The notes beneath the pieces are model-generated. The model was not told where the DNA came from. It saw nothing but the letters and a program-made list of their open reading frames with translations, and did not search any database. Positions 25,268 through 34,153 of a stretch of 50,683 nucleotides of DNA are shown one piece after another. Position numbers and translations under genes: made by a program. The stretch spans positions 8,961-59,643 of the forward strand of contig DMYD01000044.1 of the NCBI GenBank assembly GCA_003483745.1. Reading direction: 5' to 3'. Numbering within the stretch: position 1 is the first letter of the stretch; each line of letters begins with the position of its first letter. The stretch is from Roseburia sp. (GTDB taxonomy: Bacteria > Bacillota > Clostridia > Lachnospirales > Lachnospiraceae).

Positions 25268-26359
25268 TTATTGTTTTTCATCACTTTTTTCCAATTTTTC
25301 TTTTTGTTTTTTTTCCCACTGTAAATAATTTTCCTTCATATCAAAAGTCCTCTTCCACTCTTTCGTTCCTTTCACTTTGTGCACTTCGGAACGGTTTTTA
25401 TATAAAAACCGTGTCAGATTATAACAGTCCACCCAAATCTCATGCCCACTCTCCCTCCACTCCTCATCAAAGATCAGTTCGAGTCCGTAATGAAGATGTA
25501 CAGTATCTATATTGTTGACATTTTCTTTTGTACTGTAACCGGTGTGCCCCATATAGCCGATCACATCCCCTGCCGTCACAAGATCTCCCTCTTTTAATTT
25601 TGCCTGATATGGGTAATCCTGACGCAGATGCGCATAATAATAATATCGCTTTTTATCCGGACTGCGGATTCCAACACGCCAGCCTCCGTACTGATTCCAG
25701 CCCAGAGCCTCCACATATCCTGTTTCAATGCAGATCACAGGCGTACCGATCTGCCCCATCATGTCATGTCCCAAATGCTGCCTTTTATATCCATAGCTTC
25801 TCGACACGCCAAAATCGTCATAATCGCTATATGGAAATCCTTTTGCAATCGGGGAAAATGCTTTCAGTCCATACTTTTTCACATAGGGACCGCCTTCACT
25901 TTCCTGTATCTCATACTCACCGACTAAGCCGCCAAGCACCGCAGAATATGCCTCCTTATAATAAGAAAAATATTTGAGATTTTTTGCTGCCTCATCAAAT
26001 GTCAGTTCCCCGTTTTTTACTTTTTCCGCTGCCTCATTCAGTTCTGACACAGCCGTTGCGCCAAACTCACCGCCATTTCTTGCCGCCACATAAGAAAGCA
26101 GATCGATCCAGTCGATATGCATTGTCTCCCCATAACTTTCCACATCACATTCATATGCTTTGCACAATGCCTCGTAGGACACATTAAAATCTACCCACCG
26201 GATCGTCCCGTCCGATGTTGCAGCAACTGCTTTTTCTCCTGCACCTGCCGTATTTTCCCATAAAATAAAAGCAGCCACAAGAAGGATGGCTCCCTCTAAA
26301 ATGATGGCTGCTTTGATGCGCTGACACCAGGTTTTCCTGCCAGTTGATAGCGTGTTCAT
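25268..26359 (-). CDS. M23-family metallopeptidase, membrane anchored
   Basis: Peptidoglycan endopeptidase of the LytM/M23 type, 363 aa from the ATG at 26359 (GGGGAGG eight bases upstream). One membrane helix at about 16-36, then an alpha-rich region (50-165), then the catalytic domain. The zinc ligands are visible: H195 and D199 (HLGHD) and H290 (HLH, 288-290), with H243 in YYAHL as the further catalytic His. The DVIGYMGHTGYS turn is typical. Such proteins cut cross-links in wall peptides; some spore-forming relatives use them in sporulation, but nothing here proves that. It lies 118 bp after the Fur-family gene. Confidence 0.88.
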   Translation of the reverse strand: MNTLSTGRKTWCQRIKAAIILEGAILLVAAFILWENTAGAGEKAVAATSDGTIRWVDFNVSYEALCKAYECDVESYGETMHIDWIDLLSYVAARNGGEFGATAVSELNEAAEKVKNGELTFDEAAKNLKYFSYYKEAYSAVLGGLVGEYEIQESEGGPYVKKYGLKAFSPIAKGFPYSDYDDFGVSRSYGYKRQHLGHDMMGQIGTPVICIETGYVEALGWNQYGGWRVGIRSPDKKRYYYYAHLRQDYPYQAKLKEGDLVTAGDVIGYMGHTGYSTKENVNNIDTVHLHYGLELIFDEEWRESGHEIWVDCYNLTRFLYKNRSEVHKVKGTKEWKRTFDMKENYLQWEKKQKEKLEKSDEKQ

Positions 26360-26477
26360 GATGATATCCTCCCCTGCCATTCTTTTTATTATATGAGACA
26401 GGGATAAAAATAATCATAATTTTTCTTCTCTTTACGCTGCTGCATTGGCATTTATTGAATCTATCATCTTTTCATAT

Positions 26478-26894
26478 TCATATTTCTTTTCCCTGACATG
26501 CACTGCACATTCCATACAAAATCGAATTTTTACACTGCAGCTTAAATCCGTGATCCTTTAAAATATGCTCTGAAATCTCATCCATAAACTCACATTCTAA
26601 ATGAATGATCTTTCCGCATTTCACACACTGCAGATGCAGATGCTCCTCACAGTGGTGTCCTAACTCCACATACTGATACACCGCCTGATTGCCCTTTTCG
26701 GCAACGTATTTGATTACCGTGCCATCCTTTGCCAGCTTATCTAAATAACGGTAGATCGTCGTGATATTGACCTCACAGTCCTGCGCTTTCAGATAATGGT
26801 CGATATCCGCCACAGCGACTGTCCGGTCACTGTTCTTCTTTAAAAATTCCAAAATCTTTTTACGGCTGATCGTCGCATAACCACTTCCCGGCAT
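26478..26894 (-). CDS. Fur-family metalloregulator (Fur/Zur type)
   Basis: DNA-binding repressor that responds to a metal ion. 138 aa, family length. The N-terminal winged helix contains ITTIYRYLDKLAKDGTVIK, the usual recognition region; the dimer domain has HHCEEHLHLQCVKCGKIIHLE with a CxxC and a second CSAC at the C terminus, which form the structural Zn-Cys4 site. The His-rich regulatory site is present. Which metal it reads (Zn, Mn or Fe) cannot be told from sequence. It is co-transcribed 28 bp after the putative manganese permease, so it may control that permease. Confidence 0.88.
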   Translation of the reverse strand: MPGSGYATISRKKILEFLKKNSDRTVAVADIDHYLKAQDCEVNITTIYRYLDKLAKDGTVIKYVAEKGNQAVYQYVELGHHCEEHLHLQCVKCGKIIHLECEFMDEISEHILKDHGFKLQCKNSILYGMCSACQGKEI

Positions 26895-26922
26895 ATTCCT
26901 CGTACCTTCCTGTTTCCTTTAT

Positions 26923-27777
26923 TTAAAACACAATTCCACACACTCTTATGATAACACCCCAGAACACGCCAAGTCCATACAAAGCCGCAACAATTCCGGC
27001 ATTCTGCTTCCAGTCACGGTTCAGACGGAACAAAACTAACAGTCCGACGCCGGCATTCACAAGCAGTCCAGACATCATGGCGCCCGCTCCGATGATACCG
27101 CCTAAATAAAGTTCTGTGATCACAACTGAGGATGCACAGTTTGGGATCAGTCCGACAAGTGCTGCTACTGCCTCACCCACAAGCGGCATTGCAGTAAAAA
27201 AGCCTGCAAGTGTATCTTCCCCGATGAACCCGATCACTACATTTAAAAGGAAAGAAATGATCAGAATATACGCAAAAATCTTTAAGGTATGTTTGAATGC
27301 AGACCGGAAAATGCCGTCCTCGCAGCTGCAGTGTTCTTCCTCACATACCACATGGATGTCCATTTCTTTTTCATGCTTTTTCATCACACCCACATATAAA
27401 AACTCCACAACAAGTCCGGAAATCATACCAATGATGACCTTAGCTGCAAGGATCTTAACGATCACGACAGGTGCAACCGCCTCTGAGATCATGATCGGAA
27501 GCATCTCATCGGAGGTCGATAAGAAAATCGCAAGCAGTGTTCCGACTGTGATCACATGTCCCGCATAGAGGCTTGACGCCGCTGCAGAAAAGCCACACTG
27601 TGGGATCACTCCAAGCAATGCACCCCAAACAGGGCCGCTTTTTCCAGCGCTCCTGATACGGTTCTTTGCCTTTCCTCCAGTCTTATGCTCTAACTCTTCC
27701 ATCAAAAGGTATGTGATAAACAAAAACGGAAGTAATTTTACACTATCTAATAAAGTATCTAAAATAATATCTAACAT
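26923..27777 (-). CDS. Polytopic permease, putative manganese transporter family
   Basis: An integral membrane protein of 284 aa from the ATG at 27777 (GGGG upstream; another ATG four codons earlier is possible). About eight to ten hydrophobic helices in two halves, each bearing a similar motif: GVIPQCGFSAAASSLYAGHVI in the first and GLIPNCASSVVITELYLGGII in the second, with a conserved Cys in each. A charged loop in the middle is rich in His, Cys and Glu (HVVCEEEHCSCEDG). This pattern fits the family once called arsenic efflux protein and now putative manganese transporter. Direction of transport is not known. The neighbouring Fur-type regulator supports a metal role. Confidence 0.7.
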   Translation of the reverse strand: MLDIILDTLLDSVKLLPFLFITYLLMEELEHKTGGKAKNRIRSAGKSGPVWGALLGVIPQCGFSAAASSLYAGHVITVGTLLAIFLSTSDEMLPIMISEAVAPVVIVKILAAKVIIGMISGLVVEFLYVGVMKKHEKEMDIHVVCEEEHCSCEDGIFRSAFKHTLKIFAYILIISFLLNVVIGFIGEDTLAGFFTAMPLVGEAVAALVGLIPNCASSVVITELYLGGIIGAGAMMSGLLVNAGVGLLVLFRLNRDWKQNAGIVAALYGLGVFWGVIIRVCGIVF

Positions 27778-27820
27778 ATTGCGCCCCATTTCCTACATGA
27801 CATGTATGTCGATTTCTTAC

Positions 27821-27872
27821 ATTTGCGACCAATTCGTATTTGCAATCAGTTTGTATTTGCAACTTGTTTGCA
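27821..27872. repeat. Tandem 17-bp repeats downstream of the permease promoter
   Basis: The heptamer ATTTGCR begins at 27821, 27838 and 27855, exactly 17 bp apart, and a fourth related site (GTTTGCA) starts at 27866. The array lies in the transcribed leader between the promoter and the permease start. Probably an operator array for a regulator, perhaps the Fur-family protein of the same operon, though Fur boxes are normally palindromes. Confidence 0.55.
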
Positions 27873-27877
27873 TTTTT

Positions 27878-27905
27878 ATTATACGCAGAAATATCAGAAT
27901 GTCAA
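27878..27905 (-). promoter_or_regulatory. Promoter of the permease-Fur operon
   Basis: On the minus strand, TTGACA (27900-27905), 16 bp, TATAAT (27878-27883): a near-consensus promoter that would need a repressor. Confidence 0.8.
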
Positions 27906-27926
27906 GCTTTTCCCGAAAGAGATTTT

Positions 27927-27955
27927 GATTCATAGGATGTAATTTCCTATGAATC
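27927..27955. repeat. Short palindromic repeat after a terminator, copy 2
   Basis: GATTCATAGGA and TCCTATGAATC form a perfect 11-bp palindrome around TGTAATT. It follows the T-run of the dnaJ terminator directly, as copy 1 (20308-20332) follows the riboswitch terminator. Confidence 0.65.
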
Positions 27956-27989
27956 AAAAAAATAGAGGCAAGCTCCATGCTCTGCCCCT
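27956..27989 (-). terminator. Terminator of the hrcA-dnaJ operon
   Basis: On minus, a GC-rich stem (27979-27989 with 27964-27973, with a bulge and G-U pairs) is followed by ATTTTTTTG. Confidence 0.8.
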
Positions 27990-28013
27990 GTTTTTCATCC
28001 ATATTAATAAATT

Positions 28014-29192
28014 TTAGATATCATCTAAAGATTCTTTTATCTTATCCATGAATCCTTTTTTCTTTTTCGGCTTTTCTGCTGTACCAGTGCCCTCTGCTGA
28101 CTTCTTTAATGTATTGCCGGTAGCTTCATCAAACTTGCGAAGTGCTTCTTTTGCCTCCGAATTTAAGGAAGTAGGAACCTGAACAACCAGAGTAACATAA
28201 TGGTCACCACGCACTGCCTTGTTGCGCAGAGACGGTACACCTTTTCCTTTCAGACGAATCCTTGTGTCTGTCTGTGTTCCTGCTTTTACCTCGTATAAGA
28301 CGTCTCCATCCACGGTGTTGATACGCACCTCACCGCCTAATGCCGCCTGAGCAAAGGAAATCGGCACGGTAGAATAAATGTTCATATCCTGACGCTGGAA
28401 GATAGGATGACGTGATACAACTACCTCTACTAGCAGATCCCCACGCGGTCCGCCATTGATGCCAGGTTCACCTTTTTCACGGATTCTGACACTCTGTCCA
28501 TTGTCAATTCCGGCAGGTATCGATACCTGAATTTTCTTTTTACTTGAAATGTATCCTGTTCCACGGCAATCCGGACATTTATCCTTGATCATCTTTCCGG
28601 AACCACCGCAGTCCGGACAGGTCTGTACATTCTGTACGGTTCCAAAGAAGGACTGCTGGGTAAATACGACTTTACCTTTACCACCACATTTCGGACAGGT
28701 CTCTGGTGTGGTTCCCGGTTTTGCACCGGTACCATGACACTTCTGGCACTCATCCTTTAAGACCATCTCGATCTCTTTCTCACAGCCAAATACAGCTTCC
28801 TCAAATGTAATACGGACACTGGTGCGCAGATTCTGTCCTTTCATCGGACCATCGTTGCCACGTCTTCTGGATCCGCCGCCAAAGAAATCTCCAAAAATAT
28901 CTCCAAAGATATCTCCCATATCCATACCGGAGAAATCAAATCCGCCTGCTCCGCCAGCACCACCATCAAATGCTGCATGACCAAACTGATCGTACTGTTT
29001 TCTCTTTTCTGCATCACTGAGCACAGCATATGCTTCCTGTGCTTCCTTGAACTTTGCCTCCGCTTCCTTATCTCCAGGGTTCATATCCGGGTGATACTTT
29101 TTGGCAAGCACACGGAACGCTTTTTTGATCTCAGCATCTGTTGCCGTTTTACTCACGCCTAAGACTTCATAATAATCTCTCTTATCTGCCAT
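28014..29192 (-). CDS. dnaJ: Chaperone DnaJ (Hsp40)
   Basis: Co-chaperone that delivers unfolded proteins to DnaK and stimulates its ATPase. 392 aa from the ATG at 29192 with GAGAGGAA upstream. J domain at the N terminus with the HPD motif (KKYHPDMNPGD), a Gly/Phe-rich region with GDIFGDIFGDFFGG, four zinc-finger CxxCxGxG units (CQKCHGTG, CPKCGGKG, CPDCGGSG, CPDCRGTG), then the substrate-binding C-terminal domain. A full-length type I DnaJ, last gene of the HrcA-controlled operon. Confidence 0.98.
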   Translation of the reverse strand: MADKRDYYEVLGVSKTATDAEIKKAFRVLAKKYHPDMNPGDKEAEAKFKEAQEAYAVLSDAEKRKQYDQFGHAAFDGGAGGAGGFDFSGMDMGDIFGDIFGDFFGGGSRRRGNDGPMKGQNLRTSVRITFEEAVFGCEKEIEMVLKDECQKCHGTGAKPGTTPETCPKCGGKGKVVFTQQSFFGTVQNVQTCPDCGGSGKMIKDKCPDCRGTGYISSKKKIQVSIPAGIDNGQSVRIREKGEPGINGGPRGDLLVEVVVSRHPIFQRQDMNIYSTVPISFAQAALGGEVRINTVDGDVLYEVKAGTQTDTRIRLKGKGVPSLRNKAVRGDHYVTLVVQVPTSLNSEAKEALRKFDEATGNTLKKSAEGTGTAEKPKKKKGFMDKIKESLDDI

Positions 29193-29220
29193 AACGTTTT
29201 CCTCTCTCAAACTGCATACA

Positions 29221-29248
29221 GGGTTTCCGGGAAAACCCCCGGAAACCC
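29221..29248 (-). other. Stable hairpin between dnaK and dnaJ
   Basis: Stem GGGTTTCCGG/CCGGAAACCC (29221-29230 with 29239-29248), loop of 8 nt, no T-run. Likely an mRNA processing or stability element that lets dnaK exceed dnaJ. Confidence 0.65.
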
Positions 29249-29275
29249 CGTTGTATTTTTACTATTTTGCGATGA

Positions 29276-31159
29276 TTAAACTTCCTTGAAGTCTGCGTCT
29301 ACGACATCATCATCTGCGGAAGATGCACCTGCCTGTGCGTTGCCGCCCATACCGCTCATATCAGGACCTGCACCAGCTGCTCCCTGCGCTGCCTGAGTCT
29401 GCTCATACATCTTTGCAAATACCTTCTGCGCACTCTCTGTCAGTTTTTCCTGAAGGGATTTCAGTTCTGTTACATCAGCGTCTGTCATCTCTTCTGCATT
29501 CTGGTGTGCGTCTAAGAATGCTTTTACTGCGTTCATATCAGTCTCTACTGCTGATTTATCAGCCGGATCAAGGTTTGCTCCAACCTGATCTAATGCCTGC
29601 TGTGTCTGGAATACGAAGGAATCAGCATCATTTCTTGCATCGATTGCCTCTTTTCTCTTCTTATCCTGTGCTTCGAACTCAGCAGCTTCTTTGACAGCCT
29701 TATCGATCTCATCATCAGACATATTAGAACCTGCTGTGATTGTGATGTGCTGCTCTTTTCCGGTTCCTAAATCTTTTGCAGATACATTTACGATACCGTT
29801 TGCATCGATATCGAATGTAACCTCAATCTGCGGAACACCACGACGTGCTGGCGGGATACCATCGAGACGGAACTGTCCAAGGGATTTGTTATCTCTTGCA
29901 AACTGTCTCTCACCCTGTACAACGTTGATATCTACTGCTGTCTGGTTATCTGCTGCCGTTGAGAAGATCTGGCTCTTCTTGGTAGGAATCGTTGTATTTC
30001 TCTCGATCAGTCTTGTTGCGATACCACCCATTGTCTCGATGGAAAGTGAAAGTGGTGTTACATCCAGAAGTAAGATCTCACCTGCACCTGCATCTCCTGC
30101 AAGTTTACCACCCTGGATAGATGCACCGATGGCAACACACTCATCCGGGTTCAATGTCTTACTTGGCTCTTTGCCTGTCAACTGTTTTACTTTATCCTGA
30201 ACAGCCGGGATACGTGTAGAACCACCAACTAATAATACCTGACCAAGATCAGCATTGGTAAGTCCTGCATCTCTCATGGCGTTCTGAACCGGAATAGCTG
30301 TTTTTTCAACGAGATCATGTGTCAGTTCGTCGAATTTTGCTCTGGTTAAGTTCATATCAAAGTGTTTCGGTCCCTCAGCAGTTGCTGTGATGAACGGAAG
30401 GTTGATATTTGTGGTTGTTGCGGAAGAAAGTTCTTTCTTTGCTTTCTCAGCTGCTTCTTTTAATCTCTGAAGAGCCATCTTATCGGTAGAAAGATCTACG
30501 CCTTCTGCTTTCTTGAACTCATCGATCATCCACTGTGTGATTCTGTTATCGAAATCATCACCACCAAGATGTGTATCACCATTTGTAGATAATACCTCGA
30601 TGACACCGTCACCGATCTCAATGATGGAAACATCGAATGTACCACCACCAAGGTCATATACCATGATCTTCTGCTCTTTCTCGTTGTCAAGACCATAAGC
30701 TAAAGCTGCTGCTGTCGGCTCGTTGATGATACGTTTTACATCAAGGCCTGCGATTTTACCTGCATCTTTGGTTGCCTGACGCTGTGCATCGTTGAAGTAA
30801 GCCGGAACTGTAATAACAGCCTCTGTTACTTTCTCTCCTAAGTATCCTTCTGCATCTGCTTTTAACTTCTGTAAGATCATTGCAGAAATCTGCTGTGGAG
30901 AATACTGTTTGTCATCGATTGCTACTTTATAATCAGTACCCATATGTCTCTTGATAGAAGATATGGTTTTTTCTGCGTTTGTAACAGCCTGACGTTTTGC
31001 AGGCTCACCAACTAATCTCTCACCTGTTTTTGTAAATGCAACGATAGATGGTGTTGTTCTTGCACCTTCCTGATTTGCGATAACGGTAGGTTTTCCACCT
31101 TCCATAACAGCTACACAGCTGTTTGTCGTACCTAAGTCAATACCAATGATTTTACTCAT
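29276..31159 (-). CDS. dnaK: Chaperone DnaK (Hsp70)
   Basis: ATP-dependent chaperone, 627 aa. The N-terminal ATPase begins GIDLGTTNSCVAVMEGG; VPAYFNDAQRQATKDAG and VYDLGGGTFDVSIIEIG are the other Hsp70 signatures, and VLLVGGSTRIPAVQ the third. The peptide-binding domain starts near LLLDVTPLSLSIETMGG, and the C-terminal lid ends in a Gly/Ala-rich tail and the acidic ADFKEV. ATG at 31159 with AGGAGG. Lies 35 bp after grpE. Confidence 0.99.
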   Translation of the reverse strand: MSKIIGIDLGTTNSCVAVMEGGKPTVIANQEGARTTPSIVAFTKTGERLVGEPAKRQAVTNAEKTISSIKRHMGTDYKVAIDDKQYSPQQISAMILQKLKADAEGYLGEKVTEAVITVPAYFNDAQRQATKDAGKIAGLDVKRIINEPTAAALAYGLDNEKEQKIMVYDLGGGTFDVSIIEIGDGVIEVLSTNGDTHLGGDDFDNRITQWMIDEFKKAEGVDLSTDKMALQRLKEAAEKAKKELSSATTTNINLPFITATAEGPKHFDMNLTRAKFDELTHDLVEKTAIPVQNAMRDAGLTNADLGQVLLVGGSTRIPAVQDKVKQLTGKEPSKTLNPDECVAIGASIQGGKLAGDAGAGEILLLDVTPLSLSIETMGGIATRLIERNTTIPTKKSQIFSTAADNQTAVDINVVQGERQFARDNKSLGQFRLDGIPPARRGVPQIEVTFDIDANGIVNVSAKDLGTGKEQHITITAGSNMSDDEIDKAVKEAAEFEAQDKKRKEAIDARNDADSFVFQTQQALDQVGANLDPADKSAVETDMNAVKAFLDAHQNAEEMTDADVTELKSLQEKLTESAQKVFAKMYEQTQAAQGAAGAGPDMSGMGGNAQAGASSADDDVVDADFKEV

Positions 31160-31194
31160 AATGATTTCCTCCTCATCTAATATCTATGGAATAA

Positions 31195-31830
31195 TTAGTT
31201 TGCTACTTTTACCATACTGTGTCTTACCACAGTATCTCTGTACATATATCCCTTCTGGAGTTCTTCTGCTACTACGTTCTCTCCTAAGGTTTCATCCTCC
31301 ACATGCATGACTGCATTGTGGAAATTCGGATCAAATTCAGCACCGACCGCCTCGATCGGTTTTACGCCTGCTTCCTCTAATACGGTAAGCATCTGGCGGT
31401 AGATCTTATCCATTCCGACAACAAAAGCATCTTCTTTGTTATCTTCCGGAACTGCTGCAAGACCACGCTCAAAGTTATCAATGACCGGCAGGATCTTTTC
31501 TACGATTGTTTTTGCTCCCATATCGTACATCTGTGATTTTTCTTTCTCTGTACGCTTACGGAAGTTATCAAACTCTGCCATCTGTCTTTTTACCTTATCG
31601 GTAAGCTCCTCGATCTGCTCATCCTTTTTGTCTTTCTTCTTTTTGAAAAAAGATTTCTTTTTATCAGGATCTTCGGAATCCGCTTCGGAAGCTTCTGCAT
31701 CAGCGTTCTCTGCTGTTTCGGCTGTTTCTTCCGTGGATGTCACGGTTTCATCCTCTTTGGTCTCGGAAGCATTTTCCTCTGTGGAAGATTCCATTGCTTC
31801 GTCTAATACCTTTTCATCCATCTCTGACAT
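31195..31830 (-). CDS. grpE: Nucleotide exchange factor GrpE
   Basis: Releases ADP from DnaK. 211 aa. The first 75 residues are acidic and low-complexity (many Glu, Thr, Asp), then a Lys-rich stretch with KKKSFFKKKKDKK, then the long dimer coiled coil (about 75-130, AEFDNFRKRTEKEK) and the beta domain that binds DnaK, with VGAEFDPNFHNAVMH and GYMYRDTVVRHSMVKVA at the C terminus. The ATG at 31830 has GGTGG upstream. It lies between hrcA and dnaK, as in other Firmicutes. Confidence 0.97.
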   Translation of the reverse strand: MSEMDEKVLDEAMESSTEENASETKEDETVTSTEETAETAENADAEASEADSEDPDKKKSFFKKKKDKKDEQIEELTDKVKRQMAEFDNFRKRTEKEKSQMYDMGAKTIVEKILPVIDNFERGLAAVPEDNKEDAFVVGMDKIYRQMLTVLEEAGVKPIEAVGAEFDPNFHNAVMHVEDETLGENVVAEELQKGYMYRDTVVRHSMVKVAN

Positions 31831-31845
31831 CTATGAACCACCTTT

Positions 31846-32898
31846 CTATGTCTGTTCCTTATCCTTGTTTAAAATTCCGTCTAAAGAATTCTTCAAGGTT
31901 TTCAGGTTATCCATTACTTTCTCATAATCCATTCGTTTCGGTCCGACAATCCCTATCGTTCCCCGAACACCTTCGCCCAATTCGTATGTTGCTGTCACAA
32001 CACTGCAGTCCTTCATGGTCTGTATCGGGCTTTCATTTCCTATATAAACCTGAATTCCTGTATTATCATCATCTAACAGGTTTTCAGTTACAAGGCTTGC
32101 TAACTGCTGTTTCTCCTCAAATGTGGAGATCAGCTCACTTGCTTTCTCCGAGTCACTTAACTCCGGATATTTAAAGAAATTGGTTGCTCCACTTGTATAA
32201 ATGCGGATATCTTCATCCTGTCCCATCGTCTCTGCCACGGTATCAAGCACATCACTGATGATATCACTGTGGATGCCCGCCTGCTCTTTTAACTTTGCGA
32301 TGGTTCCAAGGTTGATCTCCTGTAATGCAAGACCGTTTAAATTCGCATTTAACAGGAAATTCAGTTTTAACATCGTCTCATTATCGATTGGTTCACTGAC
32401 CGGAATAATTTTATTCTTGACCAGATTGCCTTCGGTAACAATCGTTGCTAAAATCTGTTCTTCATTCATATTCGATAACTGGATGAACTTTACTTTATTC
32501 TTATGAAACGTCGGTGCTGTAACCATCGTCGCATAATTGGTATTGTTTGCCAGTATCTTTGCCACCTGCTGCAGCACCTGTTCCATCTTCTCCGTGTGTT
32601 CGATGACGAAACTCTTCATCTCATTCACTTCACGGTCTTTCTCTTCCATCAGATGATCCACATAAAAGCGGTATCCTTTGTCGGAAGGGATCCTGCCGGC
32701 TGAAGTATGCGGCTGTAAAATGTATCCAAGTTCTTCCAGATCAGCCATCTCATTACGGATCGTCGCAGAGCTCAGATTCAAATCGGTATACTTGGATATT
32801 GTTCGTGATCCAACCGGTTCGCCTGTCTCTAAATAGTTGCGGATGATTGCATCAAGAATTTTCGTTTTTCGTTCGTCTAATTCGAATTCCTCGTCCAT
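31846..32898 (-). CDS. hrcA: Heat-inducible transcription repressor HrcA
   Basis: Represses class I heat-shock operons by binding CIRCE. I choose the ATG at 32898 (GGAG six bases upstream), which gives 350 aa, normal for the family; a longer form from 32946 would add 16 residues. The N-terminal winged helix reads ERKTKILDAIIRNYLETGEPVGS, then SSATIRNEMADLEELGYI, the recognition helix; HTSAGRIPSDKGYRFYV is diagnostic. A GAF-like middle follows. First gene of the operon and self-regulated through the CIRCE at 32980-33006. Confidence 0.97.
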   Translation of the reverse strand: MDEEFELDERKTKILDAIIRNYLETGEPVGSRTISKYTDLNLSSATIRNEMADLEELGYILQPHTSAGRIPSDKGYRFYVDHLMEEKDREVNEMKSFVIEHTEKMEQVLQQVAKILANNTNYATMVTAPTFHKNKVKFIQLSNMNEEQILATIVTEGNLVKNKIIPVSEPIDNETMLKLNFLLNANLNGLALQEINLGTIAKLKEQAGIHSDIISDVLDTVAETMGQDEDIRIYTSGATNFFKYPELSDSEKASELISTFEEKQQLASLVTENLLDDDNTGIQVYIGNESPIQTMKDCSVVTATYELGEGVRGTIGIVGPKRMDYEKVMDNLKTLKNSLDGILNKDKEQT

Positions 32899-32979
32899 TC
32901 TCTTCTCCATCTCCATACTCTGTAACTTTCTGTAAAAATCCGGCATCTGCCTCTGATCTCAGTTACCTTTTTTTATCTG

Positions 32980-33006
32980 TTAGCACTCATTATTGTGGAG
33001 TGCTAA
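32980..33006. promoter_or_regulatory. CIRCE operator (HrcA binding site)
   Basis: TTAGCACTC, nine bases, GAGTGCTAA: a perfect copy of the canonical inverted repeat, placed just downstream of the -10 box of the heat-shock operon. Confidence 0.99.
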
Positions 33007-33019
33007 CATCTATGTACTT

Positions 33020-33048
33020 AAAATAGCACCATCATATTCTTTTGTCAA
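33020..33048 (-). promoter_or_regulatory. Promoter of hrcA-grpE-dnaK-dnaJ
   Basis: On the minus strand, TTGACA (33043-33048), 17 bp, TATTTT (33020-33025), followed by CIRCE in the early transcript. Confidence 0.85.
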
Positions 33049-33085
33049 CACTAATTTTTATAATTTGTGCGGTTTTATATTTTTT

Positions 33086-34129
33086 TTATAATTTCTCTGT
33101 TTTCGTCCTTTTCTTCCTATATATAAGCATTAAACCAATCAGAACACTAACAGAAACAACCACCAGATAACGTACCAGATGATTTCCCATATCAAATTCC
33201 ATAGCCCCCAGGATCTTCTTATACCAGAAATATACCAGCATATGCAAAAGAAAAATCTCCGTCGAGAGAGCACGCATGACTTTTGCTGTTCTCCCCATTC
33301 TCTCGCCTACCGGTAAAAAGGCTGCAGCCAGAAAAAGATTTGCAGTGACAAGCGGTGTCAAAAGATACATATCATGCGATGATTCGCCGATCTTCTGAGT
33401 AACAATCCACTCCTCTAACATCATCAGCACGAGAAAATATACCGTGTGCCATCCGTAAGTCATTTTTCTGATATGATCAGACTTTGCCCAGAACAGATAT
33501 CCCATTGTCACAAACGGGAATCCAAAGAAGATACCATTTCTTGCAGTCGCAAATACAGAAAGATACCATTTGATTTCACTTGCGGCCGGCAAAACGTTAT
33601 CGAATACATGACGGTAAGTATTATGGCAGACTCCAATCAGATATAAAAGCACCGCAACCGATATAATTCCTTTCACATTCCACCGAAATCGTGTTACAAG
33701 CAGATACAAAAGCAGCACCGCCACAACCGTTGCCAGCAGATACCAGAGCTGTATGTAGGAGCCGATCAGGAAAAATCTTCTTGCCAGTTCTGACAGATTT
33801 CCGGCAGCACTTCTCTTTTTCTCCCAGAAGCGGTCAATGATCGGGATCAGATATAACAGACTCCACCACACATACATCTTTATAATATGGAAAAGATATT
33901 TTTTTACTCTGTCTTTGTCTGTTATTTTTTTCCCGATAAAATAGCCGGTACACACAAAAAAGAACGGAACTGCCATACGGCAGATCACCTGCTGAAATTC
34001 ATGTGAAAATACCGGAGCAATCTCCTCAAACGGAGGAATGTGAATGGCAACAACCAAAAATGCTGCCACAAATTTCAGAAAATCAAGTGCCCTGTACTCT
34101 TTTTTTTCCGATAAATATATCGTAGACAT
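33086..34129 (-). CDS. Acyltransferase family 3 membrane protein
   Basis: Integral membrane O-acyltransferase of 347 aa with about ten hydrophobic helices. The N-terminal YRALDFLKFVAAFLVVAIHI contains the Arg and His positions typical of the acyltransferase_3 family (OafA/WecH type), which add acetyl or other short acyl groups to surface glycans. A basic C-terminal tail (YRKKRTKTEK) lies in the cytosol. It is the last gene of the cluster, 24 bp after YfhO, with GGAAGGA before its ATG. The likely target is the glycan modified by the two upstream membrane enzymes. Confidence 0.85.
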   Translation of the reverse strand: MSTIYLSEKKEYRALDFLKFVAAFLVVAIHIPPFEEIAPVFSHEFQQVICRMAVPFFFVCTGYFIGKKITDKDRVKKYLFHIIKMYVWWSLLYLIPIIDRFWEKKRSAAGNLSELARRFFLIGSYIQLWYLLATVVAVLLLYLLVTRFRWNVKGIISVAVLLYLIGVCHNTYRHVFDNVLPAASEIKWYLSVFATARNGIFFGFPFVTMGYLFWAKSDHIRKMTYGWHTVYFLVLMMLEEWIVTQKIGESSHDMYLLTPLVTANLFLAAAFLPVGERMGRTAKVMRALSTEIFLLHMLVYFWYKKILGAMEFDMGNHLVRYLVVVSVSVLIGLMLIYRKKRTKTEKL

Positions 34130-34153
34130 CTAAAATTCCTTCCCTGTCCTGCT

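Noticed and set aside
29691..30200. A 169-codon plus-strand frame inside dnaK
   Set aside because: Antisense shadow of a highly conserved gene with no ribosome site.
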